Positions 52,861-64,000 of a DNA stretch of 64,000 nucleotides are shown in pieces. The notes under the pieces are model-generated. The model was not told the origin of the DNA. It worked only from the letters and a program-made list of their open reading frames with translations, and did not search any database. Source of the stretch: Drosophila persimilis (lineage: Eukaryota; Arthropoda; Insecta; Diptera; Drosophilidae). The stretch is taken from contig NW_020825317.1 in the NCBI RefSeq assembly GCF_003286085.1, forward strand, positions 5,146,001-5,210,000. The letters are read 5' to 3'. The translations under genes were made by a program, and so were the position numbers. The first letter of the stretch is position 1. Each line of letters starts with the position of its first letter.

Positions 52861-53690
52861 GTAGTTCGTAGCCCGACAGGATCCTGAGGCCACTGTCCGG
52901 CGATTGCCTAGGCGTTCTCGGTGATACCTGTCGGCGTTCCCTCCGCATGATTCCATCCTGTAGTTTGTGACCCCGCAGGGTCCCGAGGCCGCTATCCGAC
53001 GATCGTCTAAGCGCCCCCGGTGACTCCTGTTGGTGTCTCGCCTGATCCCCGTAGTTCCCTGGGTCCCGAAGGGGCTGTCCGGCGATTGCCTAAACCCTCT
53101 CGGCGATACCTGCCCTGTATGATAAAGACTTTCGCAGTAATGTTTAGCCCGATAGTGTCCCGTGAGTGCTATCCGGCGATTGCCTAAGCGCTCTCGGCGA
53201 TACGCGTCGGTATTCTCGTACTCGTAGTAATTCTTAGTTCGGCGGTGTCCCGTAAGTGCTATCCGGCGATTGCCTAGGCACTCTCGGCGATGCTTGCCGG
53301 TATCCCCGACCCTCGTAGTAATTCTTAGTTCGACAGCGTCCCGTAAGTGCTATCCGGCGATTGCCTAGGCATTCTCGGCGATGCCTGTCGATATCCCCGA
53401 CCCCCGTGGTAATTCTTAGTTCGACAGCGTCCCGTAAGTGCTATCCGGCGATTGCCTAGGCATTCTCGGCGATGCCTGTCGATATCCCCGACCCCCGTGG
53501 TAATTCTTAGTTCGACAGTGTCCCGTAAGTGCCGTTCGGCGATAGCCTAGGCACTCTCGGTGATACTTGCCGGTATTTCCGCATAGCAAAGTCCCCCTTC
53601 CGCGTCGTAGTAATTCTTAGGCCGACAGGGTCCTGTAAGTACCGTCCGGCGATAGCCTAGGTACTCTCGGCGATACTTGTCGGTATTTCC
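52861..53690 (+). repeat. Tandem array of hairpin-forming units, second copy (about 9 units)
   Basis: Same unit as 22690-23175. The first units differ most: one has CCGACAG...CTGTCGG as outer pair, the next has GACGATCGTC (52998-53007) where others have GGCGATTGCC, which keeps the central stem. Units near 53390-53520 duplicate each other almost exactly, showing expansion by unequal exchange or slippage. Confidence 0.75.
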
Positions 53691-54095
53691 CGAGCAGGGA
53701 CTCCGGGATTCCGTTATGTTTTGCGGTGCTAATGGGAACAGTTGGTCAGAAAAGCGAATAGTTGAGGGCGTCGGGACTGTACCACGCGCAAGCGCGGCCG
53801 GTCAACATCATTAAGGCAAAGGAATAGCTGTGTCTGTAAAACCGCACGTGCGGCCGCCCATTATTCACGTACATCCGAGGCTGGCTTCCCTAACCTCCCT
53901 AGCCTTAGCGTCAACACGTGGCCGCCGCGCCCACACGAGGAGGAGAACACCGCAGCGAGACGGCCGAGAAAGAGAACCGAGCCGAAGCTGGGCAGAAATC
54001 GCTGCAAAAAGAGAGCGACACGCGGCGAGCAGCGAGTCGTGAGCTGCAGAAGCCGAGCGAGCTCCGGAAACCTCCCGAAGACCGACCGTCCCGGC

Positions 54096-54132
54096 TATAT
54101 ATTTTGGACTCAGAGCCAGAAGCAGTCAGTCA
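54096..54132 (+). promoter_or_regulatory. Probable core promoter of element A, second copy
   Basis: TATATATTTT at 54096 and CAGTCAGTC about 30 bp on, as at 23580. The 114-bp leader repeat follows at 54159 and 54273. Confidence 0.55.
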
Positions 54133-54734
54133 ATGCCCAGCCTTCAAAACGATAGCAGTCATTCAATGCCCGGTCTTCAGCGTGATCATTCAAAGCCCGG
54201 CCTACCAAACGATAGCCGATAGTCAATGCCCGGCCCTCAGCGCGAGCAGTCACCGCCCGGTCTTCAGAGCAGTCATTCAATGCACGGTCTTCAGCGTGAT
54301 CATTCAAAGCCAGGCCTACAAAACGATAGCCGAGAGTAAACGCCCGGCCTTCAAAGTGATCAGTCAGCGCTCAGCCATCAACACGGGACGAGATCCAACG
54401 CTTAAATCAACGAACCCAGCACGACCAGGACCACAAGGACAATTCCCAGGACAACGATAGCAAGGACTATCGGCCGGACTAGCAAGGATCAACAGTCAGG
54501 ACAATTCCAAAGACAACGATAGCAAGGACTATCGACCAGGACCCCAAGCAGCAAGGACGCCTCCACTGGACAACCGTGTTAACCGTGCATACGCCGCGCT
54601 TCCGTGACTAGCCCCAAGGACTCCGGTATTCAGTGCGTTACCTAAGAAAAGATTCTACCGGAGGGTCAATACATGATACTACCGTCGGAAACGCGAGAGA
54701 CCTCGAAGTGCCAGTTCGACCACCGTGCTTCGAC

Positions 54735-56021
54735 ATGGGGGTACAGTCGATTTCGTATCGGCGCAAGGACGAATTGCAGGCCATCGCCGCCGAATTCGGC
54801 CTCGGTGAAAACAAGACAGCGGACGAGCTGCGCAGCCAGATCTCGGCCTTTATTTCGCGCGGTGAGCATCCGACTGCGATCGAAAAACGGATCAAAGAGC
54901 TCGGAATGGTCTTCGACAGCGCGCCCAGCCCGAGAAGCCCGAGGAACACGTCCCCGTCGCCGGGACCGAGTCAGCGAGAGCGGAAGGAAGGGATCTGTGC
55001 GGAGCAGCCTCTATCTATCATAATTCCCGAGTTCCCGCGTGCAGCTCACGGCGACTCTGGCCGGCTTGAAACCACGACTGACCGACGACATGGTGACAAT
55101 CACCCCCAGCACCGCTTCCCCGAGGAAGCCGGAACTTCGCGACCCGGAAGGGAAGAAATTTCCTTCGCCGCCCTGGCCGATAAACTGGGGTCTGAAGTTC
55201 GACGTACACTCGGATGCGCTGGCTTTCATCGAACGGTTGGAAGAAAGGGTCGACTGATATGGCGGAAGCCCAGCACAACTGCCGCGAGCCATCTCCGGGC
55301 TACTAACTGGCAAGGCAGAATTATGGTTTAGGACGTTCCAGATGCAAGGCAAGCCATGGACCGAGTTCCGGAAGGAGTTCTTGGAGTTCTTCCTACCCCC
55401 GCGATACTTTCAGCGCTTGCAAGATACGATCCGCTCCCGTCACGAACGACCTCGAGAAGCCTTTCAGGACTACGTGATCGACCTCCGACTCATGATGCAA
55501 CGAGCTCAGTATACTCTAGACAGGGAGCTGGACAGGATCTACGAGAACCTTCGGCCGGAATACAAACTGTTCACCCGTAGACATGAGTTCGAGACGTTGC
55601 GAGAACTGACCCAATTGATAGTAGCGTACGAGACAACGCGGGACCGCGAACAAACCCACCCAGCTAACGACCGCCCAAATACGAAAGCCAGAACGCCATC
55701 ATACCAAGGACCCGGATTATCCACCCCACAGCATGCCCCTCCAGACGACACCGGGCCCTCCCGGAGCGCCGAGACGGCAAGCCGCGTAGTGACCCAGGAT
55801 GGAGACCGGCCGGTGAACACACGCCGGGCCTGCCGGAATTGCGGGGAGGAAGGTCATTTCAGCAGTTCATGCAGGAATCGGCGAGTGCTATTCTGTTGGG
55901 AGTGTGGCCGCCGCGGCATCCGGACGATCGACTGCTGTAGGCTATCCGAGTCGGGAAACGGGCCGAGTCTCCGCTCGTCAGGGAACCGATCGGAGACATA
56001 CCTCCAGGGCCCCCAGGAGTA
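54735..56021 (+). pseudogene. gag: gag of element A, second copy
   Basis: Same start (MGVQSISYRRK), the same frameshift near 55016, the same TGA at 55255-55257, and the same intact first and His-less second zinc knuckles as in 24219-25505. I see no residue change in the readable parts. Confidence 0.85.
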
Positions 56022-56036
56022 ACTCATCCCTTAAGT

Positions 56037-56360
56037 TTGGAAGGAGGCAGGATCGCCGCGCTAGTAGCCATCGAAGGAGTACCGCTCACAGCTACCCTTG
56101 ACACGGGAGCAACGCGGTCGTTCGTCAGTCAACGCACCGCTCATGAAGTAAGTACCGGAGGGAACGCACGGAACATAAGGACTACCGTCCGCCTGGCGGA
56201 TGGTACAGCAAAGGAGGTGACGCAAGCAGTTTCGGTCAAGGTACGTCTGGATCAACAGGAAACGCGGGTGATTCTATTAGTCCTACCCATGGTAGTGGAC
56301 GACATCATACTGGGGCTCGATTTCCTTTGCGGCGTCCAGGCCATAATACAATGCGGATGA
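56037..56360 (+). pseudogene. Aspartic protease domain of element A, second copy
   Basis: LDTGATRSFVS and ILGLDFLCG are present, as in 25521-25844. The same TGA separates it from the RT frame. Confidence 0.85.
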
Positions 56361-56366
56361 GCGTAC

Positions 56367-58848
56367 TTGCAGTTGACCCAGCGGACGATCCGGGAAACCA
56401 ACCCGATCCCCACATCATCCTCGAATCGGCCCCGCATGGTTACTTTTAGTGACGAAAGTCCCGCGACTGCATCCGCTGCTCCTACCCGCTCGACCAATCC
56501 AACAGCGACCCGGACGAAGCCGACGCACCCGAACCTCGACCACGTCAGACCCAGCAATGTACCAGTGACAACGCCCCGGAATCTCGACCACGCGGGACCC
56601 AGCAATAGACCCACGACAACGCATCAGGATCTTGAACGCGCCAGACTCAGCAACGCCACCCGAACCCAACCCACGATTCGATACGACCACGCCAGAATCA
56701 TCAACGAAGCTACGCCGGAGACGACTGCGACACCGCTGGACACACCCAGGGCCAGTCCATCCGCCCCGAAGAACGCCCAGAGTAACGAAGCCACGACGGA
56801 GACGACTGCGACACCGCTGGACGCACCCAGGGCCAGTCCGTTTGCCTCGAAAACCACCCAGAGTATCCCTACCAAGACAACGGAGCTAAGCCACGACCAC
56901 GCCAGAACCAGCAGTAACATCAGGACAACGTTTCTAAGTTTCGACCACGCCAGTCACAGCAGCAATATCAGGAAAACGCTTCTAAGCCCCGACCACGCCA
57001 GACCCAGCCGCAATACAAGGACAACGCATCGAAGCTTCGACCATGCCAGACCCAGCAGCAATACAAGGACAACGCATCTAAGCCCCGACCGAGACGGACC
57101 CGGCGGCGCTAAGAATACGACACGATCAACGCGAGCCAAATCAGAAATGCCCAGCAGTGCGGCTCAATCAGAGCGAACGACCCCACGGGAAACCAGCATC
57201 GTTCTACACCACGACCCGCTACGCCTGCAAGACCACGGCCCCGAAGGACAGGAGCGGGTCAAGGTAGACCAAATCGCATCTATCCCCCCAACGGATTATC
57301 AACTCACCCCTTTAGCCGATGCCGCGGCCGGTCGACAACGCAACCCTTTTCGAAGATCAGACTCGACTGACCCTATCACCGGGAACCTCGCCATCATAAC
57401 ATGTGCCCTGCTCGAAGAAATCTCGCCACCTACAGCCCCCATCACCGAACCACCCCTCCCGCCGTGGGTAGCCGAGTTTTTGAAGCAAGATTTGGCCAAG
57501 TTCGAGGGATTGGAGGGCGTGTCTCACATAGCTGAGCATACCATCACTCTGAAGGACGACAAGCCGATAAAGCAGAGGTACTTCCCCAAAAATCCGGCCA
57601 TGCAGAAAATCATCAATGCTCAGGTCGACGAGTTGCTGCAAGACGGGCGAATCGAAGCTTCAAAAAGCCCACACAGCGCTCCCATCGTACTGGTGGGAAA
57701 GAAGACAGGCGAGATGTGGATGTGCGTAGACTACCGACAACTCAACGCGCAATCAATACCCGACGCCTACCCACTGCCCAGGATCAACCACATCATCGAG
57801 AGGCTCCGTAACGCACGTTACATCTCGACTTTGGATCTCAAGAACGGGTATTGGCAGATCCCTATGGCTGAGGGGAGCCGAGAATGTACCGCCTTCACCG
57901 TTCCGGGCAGAGGACTCTTCCATTGGAAGGTGATGCCGTTCGGACTGCACTCAGCATCGGCCACGTTCCAGCGACAGCGTCATCGGACCACAGATGGAAC
58001 CCAACGCATTCGCTTACCTTGATGACATTATTGTCATCGGAGCGGCGTTGGAGGAATACGTCGACCATCTGCGAGAGGTGTTCCGGAGACTACGGGAAGC
58101 AAATCTAAGATTGAACCAAAAGAAATGCAACATCGTATACCTGGGACATGTCATTAGTGAGCAGGGTATACACACCGACCCAGATAAAATCGTCGCCGTC
58201 CGGAAGTTGGCCCCACCCAGTTCAATAAAGGAGCTTCGACGCTGCCTAGGAATGGCATCGTGGTACCGGAGGTTTGTCCCAAACTTCGCGACGACTGACG
58301 CAAGCGACTACGGTCTAGGGGCAGTCCTGACGCAACAGATCAGCGGAGAGGAGAGGGTCATAGCCTACGCCAGTCGAAGGCTCTTGAGAGCAGAAGAGAA
58401 CTACTCAGCCACGGAAAAGGAGTGCTTAGCCATCGTTTGGGCCATCAGGAAATTGCGATGCTACCTGGAGGGCTACCACTTCGACGTCATCACCGACCAT
58501 CTCGCCGTGAAGTGGTTAAACTCGATCAATAATCCAACCGGTTTCATCGCCCGTTGGGCTCTGGAACTCCAACAGTATCGCTTTGACGTGCTTTACCGAC
58601 GCGGAAGCCAAAACATCGTAGCAGACGCTCTTTCCCGGCAACCTATCGACACCATACAGCGAGCCCTAGAAGACCTGCCCACCTGCCCCTGGATACAAAG
58701 GTTGCTCAAACGTATCCAGTCACGACCTGAGGAATGCAGAGATTTTATAATCGAGAACGGACAGATCTACCGGCAGCCTGGACACCAATCGACCAATCGA
58801 GGAAGAATCTCACCAGTGGAAGTTATGCGTCACCAGTGGCCATCGTAG
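56367..58848 (+). pseudogene. pol: pol of element A, second copy, with RNase H deletion
   Basis: Linker with one more DHARPSRNTRTTHRSF-type repeat than copy 1, then the same RT blocks and the same frameshift at about 57974. AYLDDIIVIG is in the next frame. A 50-codon in-frame deletion joins RRFVPNFAT to TDASDYGLGAVL (about 58293), removing the connection region and the start of RNase H. The deletion ends share a short GACG(A/C) word. The frameshift near 28400 of copy 1 is also here. Confidence 0.9.
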
Positions 58849-58852
58849 ACGA

Positions 58853-61222
58853 GTGTTAGAAGAATGCCACGATCACCCGACCGCCGGACACCTAGGAATA
58901 CGGAAGACTACCACTCGGGTAACCCAACGATATTACTGGCCAGAACTCTACAGAGACGTGGCCCGATACGGGAAACATTGCGAAAGCTGCCAAACATTTA
59001 AGGTGAGCCAGAACAAACCCGCAGGTCACATGTATACGCGACAGGCGAAGGGCCCGTTCGACATCCTTTGCGCGGACTTCGTAGGCCCACTACCCCGCTC
59101 AACGCACGGCAACACGATGCAGCCACGAACCCCGACACCACAGGACGAGATCAGAGAGACATCGACGACGGACTACCAAATGGAGCCGTGGCAGCAAGAC
59201 CCAGACCCCGAACCACCCCCCACGCCGTGGGCACGCAAGTTTCTGGAAGAAGAACTGGCGAAATTCGACGGACTAGCTGGAGTCTCCCACATCGCCGAAC
59301 ACACGATAACAATGCGAGTCGACAGGCCCGTGAAGCAGCGCTATTTCCCGAAGAACCCGGCCATGCAGAAGATCATCAACGCGCAGGTGGACGAGCTGCT
59401 ACGGGACGGAAGGACCGAGCCATCCCACAGTCCCCACAGCGCCCCAATTGTCTTGGTAGGAAAGAAGACCGGAGAAATGCGAATGTGCGTGGATTATCGC
59501 CAACTAAATGCCCGCTCGGTGCCGGACGCATATCCGCTGCCACGGATTAACCACATTCTCGAGAGACTTCTCCACGCTCGCTACATCTCCACGCTGGACC
59601 TCAAAAACGGATACTGGCAGATCCCGGTGGCCGAGGGCAGCAGAGAGGCAACAGCATTTACCGTCCCCGGCAGAGGACTCTTCCAGTGGAAGGTCATGCC
59701 TTTTGGCCTACACTCAGCCCCAGCGACGTTCCAGCGAGCGTTGGACAGCGTCATCGGACCCACCATGGAGCCGTACGCGTTCGCGTATCTCGACGATATC
59801 ATCGTCATCGGAGCCGCGTTAGAAGAACACATCGACCACCTTCGCGAGGTTTTCAGGAGGCTGCGAGAGGCGAACCTCCGACTGAACAGAAACATGTGTA
59901 GTTTCTTCAGGAAGAGTTTAGTCTACTTCGGCCATGTCATCAGCGAACAAGGCATCCACACGGACCCAGGCAAGGTCAGCGCAGTCCAGAAACTAGCACC
60001 GCCCACCACACTGAAAGAACTGCGACGCTGCATCGGGATGGCATCCTGGTACCGACGTTTCGTCCCCAACTTCGCCACGGTGGTCCAGCCCATGACCAAC
60101 CTGCTCAAAAAGGATCAAAAGTGGGAGTGGACAGACGAACAACATCAGGCATTCGAGACTCTCAAGGAAAGACTCACGCAAGCACCAGTCCTGGCATGCC
60201 CCGACTTCGCCGAGCGATTCGTACTCCAAACGGACGCCAGTTCGTATGGCCTTGGAGCAGTATTGACACAACAGATCGACGGAGCAGAAAGAGTCATCGC
60301 CTACGCAAGCCGTCGACTACTCCAGGCAAAGGAAAACTACTCGGCCACCGAGAAAGAGTGCCTTGCCATAGTCTGGGCAATCCGGAAGCTCCGATGCTTT
60401 CTGGAAGGATACCACTTCGATGTAATCACGGATCACCTCGCCTTGAAGTGGTTGAACTCCATCGATAATCCAACGGGACGCATCGCCCGCTGGGCCTTGG
60501 ACCTCCAGCAATATCGGTTTGACATCCACTACCGCCGAGGAAGCCAGAACGTTGTGGCTGACGCCCTCTCACGACAACCAGTAGAAACCCTGCAGCGAGC
60601 CGACGAAGACCGGGACCCTTGCCCCTGCTCCTGGCTGCAGAGGCTCCGCAAGCGGATCCAGGAACAGCCGGAAGGACACCCGGAGTTCATCATCGAGAGC
60701 GACCAAATATACAAACAAGCCAGCAGCAGAACCAGCGACCCTATCAAATGGAACCTATGTGTCAACAAGGACCACCGCCGACGCGTGCTAGAAGAGTGCC
60801 ACGACCATCCGACAGCAGGACACCTCGGAATCAGGAAGACAGCGACACGAATAGCCCAGAGGTACTACTGGCCCGGACTGCACCGAGATATCGCCCGATA
60901 TATCCAGCAGTGCACCAAGTGCCAGCAGTACAAGGTGAGTCAAACCAAACCAGGAGGGAAGATGCACACCCGCCAAGCCCAAGAACCACTGGACATCGTC
61001 TGCGCCGACTTCATTGGACCATTGCCCCGATCCAAACACGGCAATACTATGTTGCTGGTGTTCTTCTATGCCTTCAGCAAGTGGGTGGAGTTGGTCCCAC
61101 TACGCAAGGCCACCACCGCACTACTGGAGACCGCTTTCCGGGAACGGATCCTGAGCCGCTTCGGAACCCCACGGAAATTCGTATGCGACAACGGGACCCA
61201 ATTCACAAGTCGCTCTTTCTGA
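58853..61222 (+). pseudogene. pol: Chimeric A/B pol, second copy
   Basis: 789 codons, the same A-integrase-to-B-linker junction at about 59118 as in 28457-30832. The RNase H start is TDASSYGLGAVL (Ser, where copy 1 has Arg), EE is missing in SSRTSDPIKW, and the TGA is identical in the integrase core (61220-61222). Confidence 0.88.
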
Positions 61223-61243
61223 AAGTTCTGCAAACTAGCAGGC

Positions 61244-61726
61244 ATGGAATTGGAGTATACGGCGCCCTATACGCCACAACAAAACCCCACGGAACGAGCC
61301 AACAGGACGATCAAAACCATGATCGCCCAGTACATCGATGGAGACCAGCGGACATGGGACGAGCTGCTGCCCGAACTCAGCCTAGCCATCAACAGCAGCA
61401 CATCGGACACCACAGGCTTCAGCCCAGCATTCATCGTACTCGGCCGGGAACCTCGGTTGCCTGGAGCCTCGTACGAAGAGACGACCCCAGGACTAGGCGA
61501 AGTGACAGAGACCCCAACCAACAAGGCCAAGCGACTCAAGGAAATCTTCGCCTTCGTACAAGAAAATACCCAGCAGGCATCACAGACGCAGAGCAGGACC
61601 TACAACCTACGTCGACGCGAATGGAGACCCACGATCGGGACGCTCGTGATGCTACGCCAACATCACCTGTCCAAAGCGGCGGACAACTTCGCTGCCAAAC
61701 TGGCTCCCAAATATGAGGGGCCTTAA
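61244..61726 (+). pseudogene. pol: Element B integrase second half, second copy
   Basis: Identical to 30854-31336 as far as I compared, including the NPTERANRT Glu block and the TAA after YEGP. The stem-loop pair follows at 61912-61950 and the splice-site-like CTAAC...CACCAG at 62082-62113. Confidence 0.88.
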
Positions 61727-62120
61727 AAAGTAATTAAATTTATTTCTCCCACCATAGCACGACTCCAGAAGCATCCGTGAAGACAACGACGAACGGCCGG
61801 ACTAGCCGACCTCAAGGCCTACCACGACTACGAGCACACACTCACCAGCGAAGACAACGATGACGACGACCCCAGCACCAGGAAAACCGCGAGTTCATGA
61901 GGGCCACTTATGGTAGTGCGCTGCCGTAATGTCCTCGCCCCGCAAGGGGCAACCGCGTACACACGCAGTAAGATAGCTTAACTCCCCTTAAGGGATTAGA
62001 GTAAGAAATAGCCAGAAACTAGAAAATGCACCGATCAGGGAAACCCAGGGCACAGGGCACATCAGTGGCACAGGTCAGGTTCTAACCAAACAAGGTTTCT
62101 TCCCCCCCACCAGATCCGAC

Positions 62121-63966
62121 ATGGACAACCCAAGGACGAGCGACGCACAGCCTCTAGAGGCAGAGGATGGCACGGAGGGGCATCCTAGGGGTGCGTCGCC
62201 GCCCAGCTCAACCGCGGTCCACGACCAGCCAACCACAAGCAAGACACCACTCCCCGACCCCGCAAGCAGAACCGGGCAACACCACGCAGCATGGACCATC
62301 AACAGGAGCCGTACCACGACCACCCAGGCCACCTAGGCCATCCCGACGTCGGGCCCGCCCCGAAGGCCCACCGTCGCCCCGCCGGGCGACAACCATGACC
62401 TGGGCATGGCTCAACGATGTCGTCCGTCCGAACACGTCACGAAACAACCTGTCTGGGATCATCACAGTGGGGGCGATGCGGCCATCGGACTCAGACGAGG
62501 AGGTCCGAGCAGGCCCGGCCCAGCAGGAGCCACCAAGACGCCCACGCCGCCGCAAGCATCCAGGCCAAGGAACAGGCACCGCCGTCACCCCACGCGCGAC
62601 TCGAAGACGCGTCGAGCCAGGACACGTCAACCTGGACCCCAACTCCGAGGGGCAGAGCAGCTCCCCAGTCGCGCACAAACTGCGGCTGCGGTCCCCACCA
62701 CCACCGCCCTATTACCTGTACCGCATGGGAGACCCGCTGACCCCACGGCCAAACTACGACAGCAGCTCCGACGAAGGGTTCACCAGCCCGACGATGGAGG
62801 CCGACAAGCAATGGGAGCCGACCTGCCAGGCAAGCACCGATGAAGAGCTCTTGCACGACCGACGCTTCGGAAAAGCGGGTGGCCGCCCATGGGTCAAGCA
62901 CTCCGTCCGGGAGCTAAACCGCCAACTGGAGGCCGAGCGGGCCACGACGGGCCCATACTCGGACGTGAGCGAGGACGAAGATGGGCCGGCCAACTGCCAG
63001 AAGAACACTCCAGCCAACATCGCGGTTGACGTGGCACCTTGGACCACCTGGAAGGACGCCGACAGGACCCTGCAACTGCTGCTCGCCCATCCACGGCCCA
63101 TCACCCCACCCAGGCCCGAGAGGGAGATCATCCCCGCGTCGGACAACGACACAACAAGCGACGACGAGGTACAGCTCCTAGAAGAGGACGACACCACTCC
63201 GCTACGGATCATCGACGGCAGTCTGGGCGATGCGCTGCCCCGACGGCTCCGGAACCTCGGCCTTCAGGATGAACACGAGCCACCCAGACACGTAACCGGC
63301 AATGAGCTGCCCCAACTGCTCCAGGAACTCGGCCTGGAGGACGGACCCGTGTCCCCGATACCCAGGGATGGCGGAGACGAGGAGGTAGCCTGGATCCTGG
63401 GAGGGCAGGAGAACCCAAACGGCCCGATCCCGGACACCAGCTGGGACGACGGGTGCCACGCCAGACTGCAGGAGTGGGACGCGCAGGAGGAGGCGGCAGC
63501 CCCGGAAAGAAGGGAGAATCCCGATTGGCAGCCGCTGGACCACGCACCAATGAAGTGGCTATCGCCAGTTCCCACCGACCACAACGCCCCGAACCCGGAA
63601 CCGACGAGCTGCACGGCCCGAGAAGCCGAACCAGGAAACCCGAGCCAACCAAAGGAGGACAGCGACCTGTCATTGGGCTTGGAAGAGGCAGAGGCGGGCG
63701 GACTGCTCACAGCGTTCGAGGAGATGCCCGAGCTAAACGCGCTGCAGGAGGAGCAGGAATGGCCAATCGCCCCAGTCGCCTGGCGGGTAAGCACGCCTGA
63801 CCGCCGCATCCCGCAAAGCCTGCTGGAAGGCGCCAGCGCTCAGGCAAACGCGGCGCGTCACGGGCGCAGCCAGATCCGCAGCCTAGAACACCACGACGGC
63901 CAACGCTTCCGCGTATGCATCAGCGGAAATTTGGTGCGCATTTCACCGCGCCCCACCCCGAAGTAG
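62121..63966 (+). CDS. Element B third ORF, second copy
   Basis: Start MDNPRTSDAQPLEAEDGTEG at 62121, long frame from 62167, 599 codons to TAG 63964-63966. It differs from 31730-33575 by a few substitutions (RAGPAQQ for RAGRAQQ, RPEREII for RPGREII). PPPPPYY, the acidic clusters and the C-terminal domain are the same. Preservation of the long frame in both copies is compatible with recency and does not prove selection. Confidence 0.7.
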
Positions 63967-63974
63967 GAAGGGAG

Positions 63975-64000
63975 TGTGAAGGCATAAGCCTCCACAACAC
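63975..64000 (+). mobile_element. Start of element B 3' LTR, second copy (cut by window end)
   Basis: TGTGAAGGCATAAGCC after the same polypurine tract (63960-63974). Confidence 0.7.

Larger units (their letters stand above)
45449..64000. repeat. Segmental duplication, copy 2 (at least 18.5 kb)
   Basis: Repeat of 15580-33609 in direct orientation; the window ends 26 bp into the element B LTR. Differences: about 200 bp of different sequence at 46344-46590, four extra hairpin units, an added 14-16-residue repeat in the pol linker (near 57000), an in-frame 150-bp deletion in RNase H at 58290 and a 6-bp deletion at 60740. One extra base occurs at 51725. Confidence 0.93.

Overview
This is animal nuclear DNA, almost certainly from a Drosophila. 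Genes are split by introns with GT...AG ends, short introns are 60-70 bp, and the first 9.5 kb carries the 5' half of Adar (adenosine deaminase acting on RNA) on the minus strand. Several copies of a DINE-1/ISY-type Helitron repeat with the sequence character I know from the obscura group (D. pseudoobscura, D. miranda) point to that group. The species call is inference and I cannot fix it.

Region 1 (1-9532): six Adar coding exons, from the start codon at 9532 to the beginning of the deaminase domain at the window edge. They cover the N-terminus, both double-stranded RNA binding domains and the domain linker. Introns hold a decayed Tc1/mariner element (1710-2645) and DINE-1-like repeats. Region 2 (9533-15560): upstream non-coding DNA, a decayed two-exon gene fragment (about 11.8-12.3 kb), a near-perfect 867-bp tandem duplication (12856-14589) and one unidentified minus-strand ORF.

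Region 3 (15580-64000) is a dense mobile-element mosaic. An approximately 18-kb block at 15580-33609 is repeated in the same order at 45449-64000. It carries a PIF/Harbinger transposase fragment, a P-element/THAP9-like transposase C-terminus, the 3' part of a Ty3/Gypsy element (called C here), a DINE-1, a transposase fragment joined to a captured host-gene piece, and a composite Ty3/Gypsy element. The composite joins the gag-protease-RT-RNase H of one element (A) to the RT-RNase H-integrase, third ORF and LTR of a relative (B). A partial third copy (37853-41851) lies between them, joined to the 3' part of element A. Shared frameshifts and stop codons show that A and B were already dead when the block was duplicated.

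Between the blocks (35082-45450) lie a 5'-truncated RING-finger gene, a palindrome-rich fold-back, a full-length DINE-1, a PIF/Harbinger element with a MADF/BESS companion gene, a small three-exon gene that is open after splicing, and a 1-kb element with terminal inverted repeats, 6-bp target duplications and a striking hairpin array.

Most notable: (i) a tandem array of about 90-110-bp units before the A promoter, each able to fold into nested stems that keep pairing through compensatory changes; (ii) a post-pol ORF family shared by A, B and C with acidic regions, PPxY motifs and, in C, a textbook SUMO-interaction motif; (iii) a conserved stem-loop pair plus branch point and 3' splice site just before that ORF in A and B; (iv) an Adar linker exon with alternative GT and GC donors.
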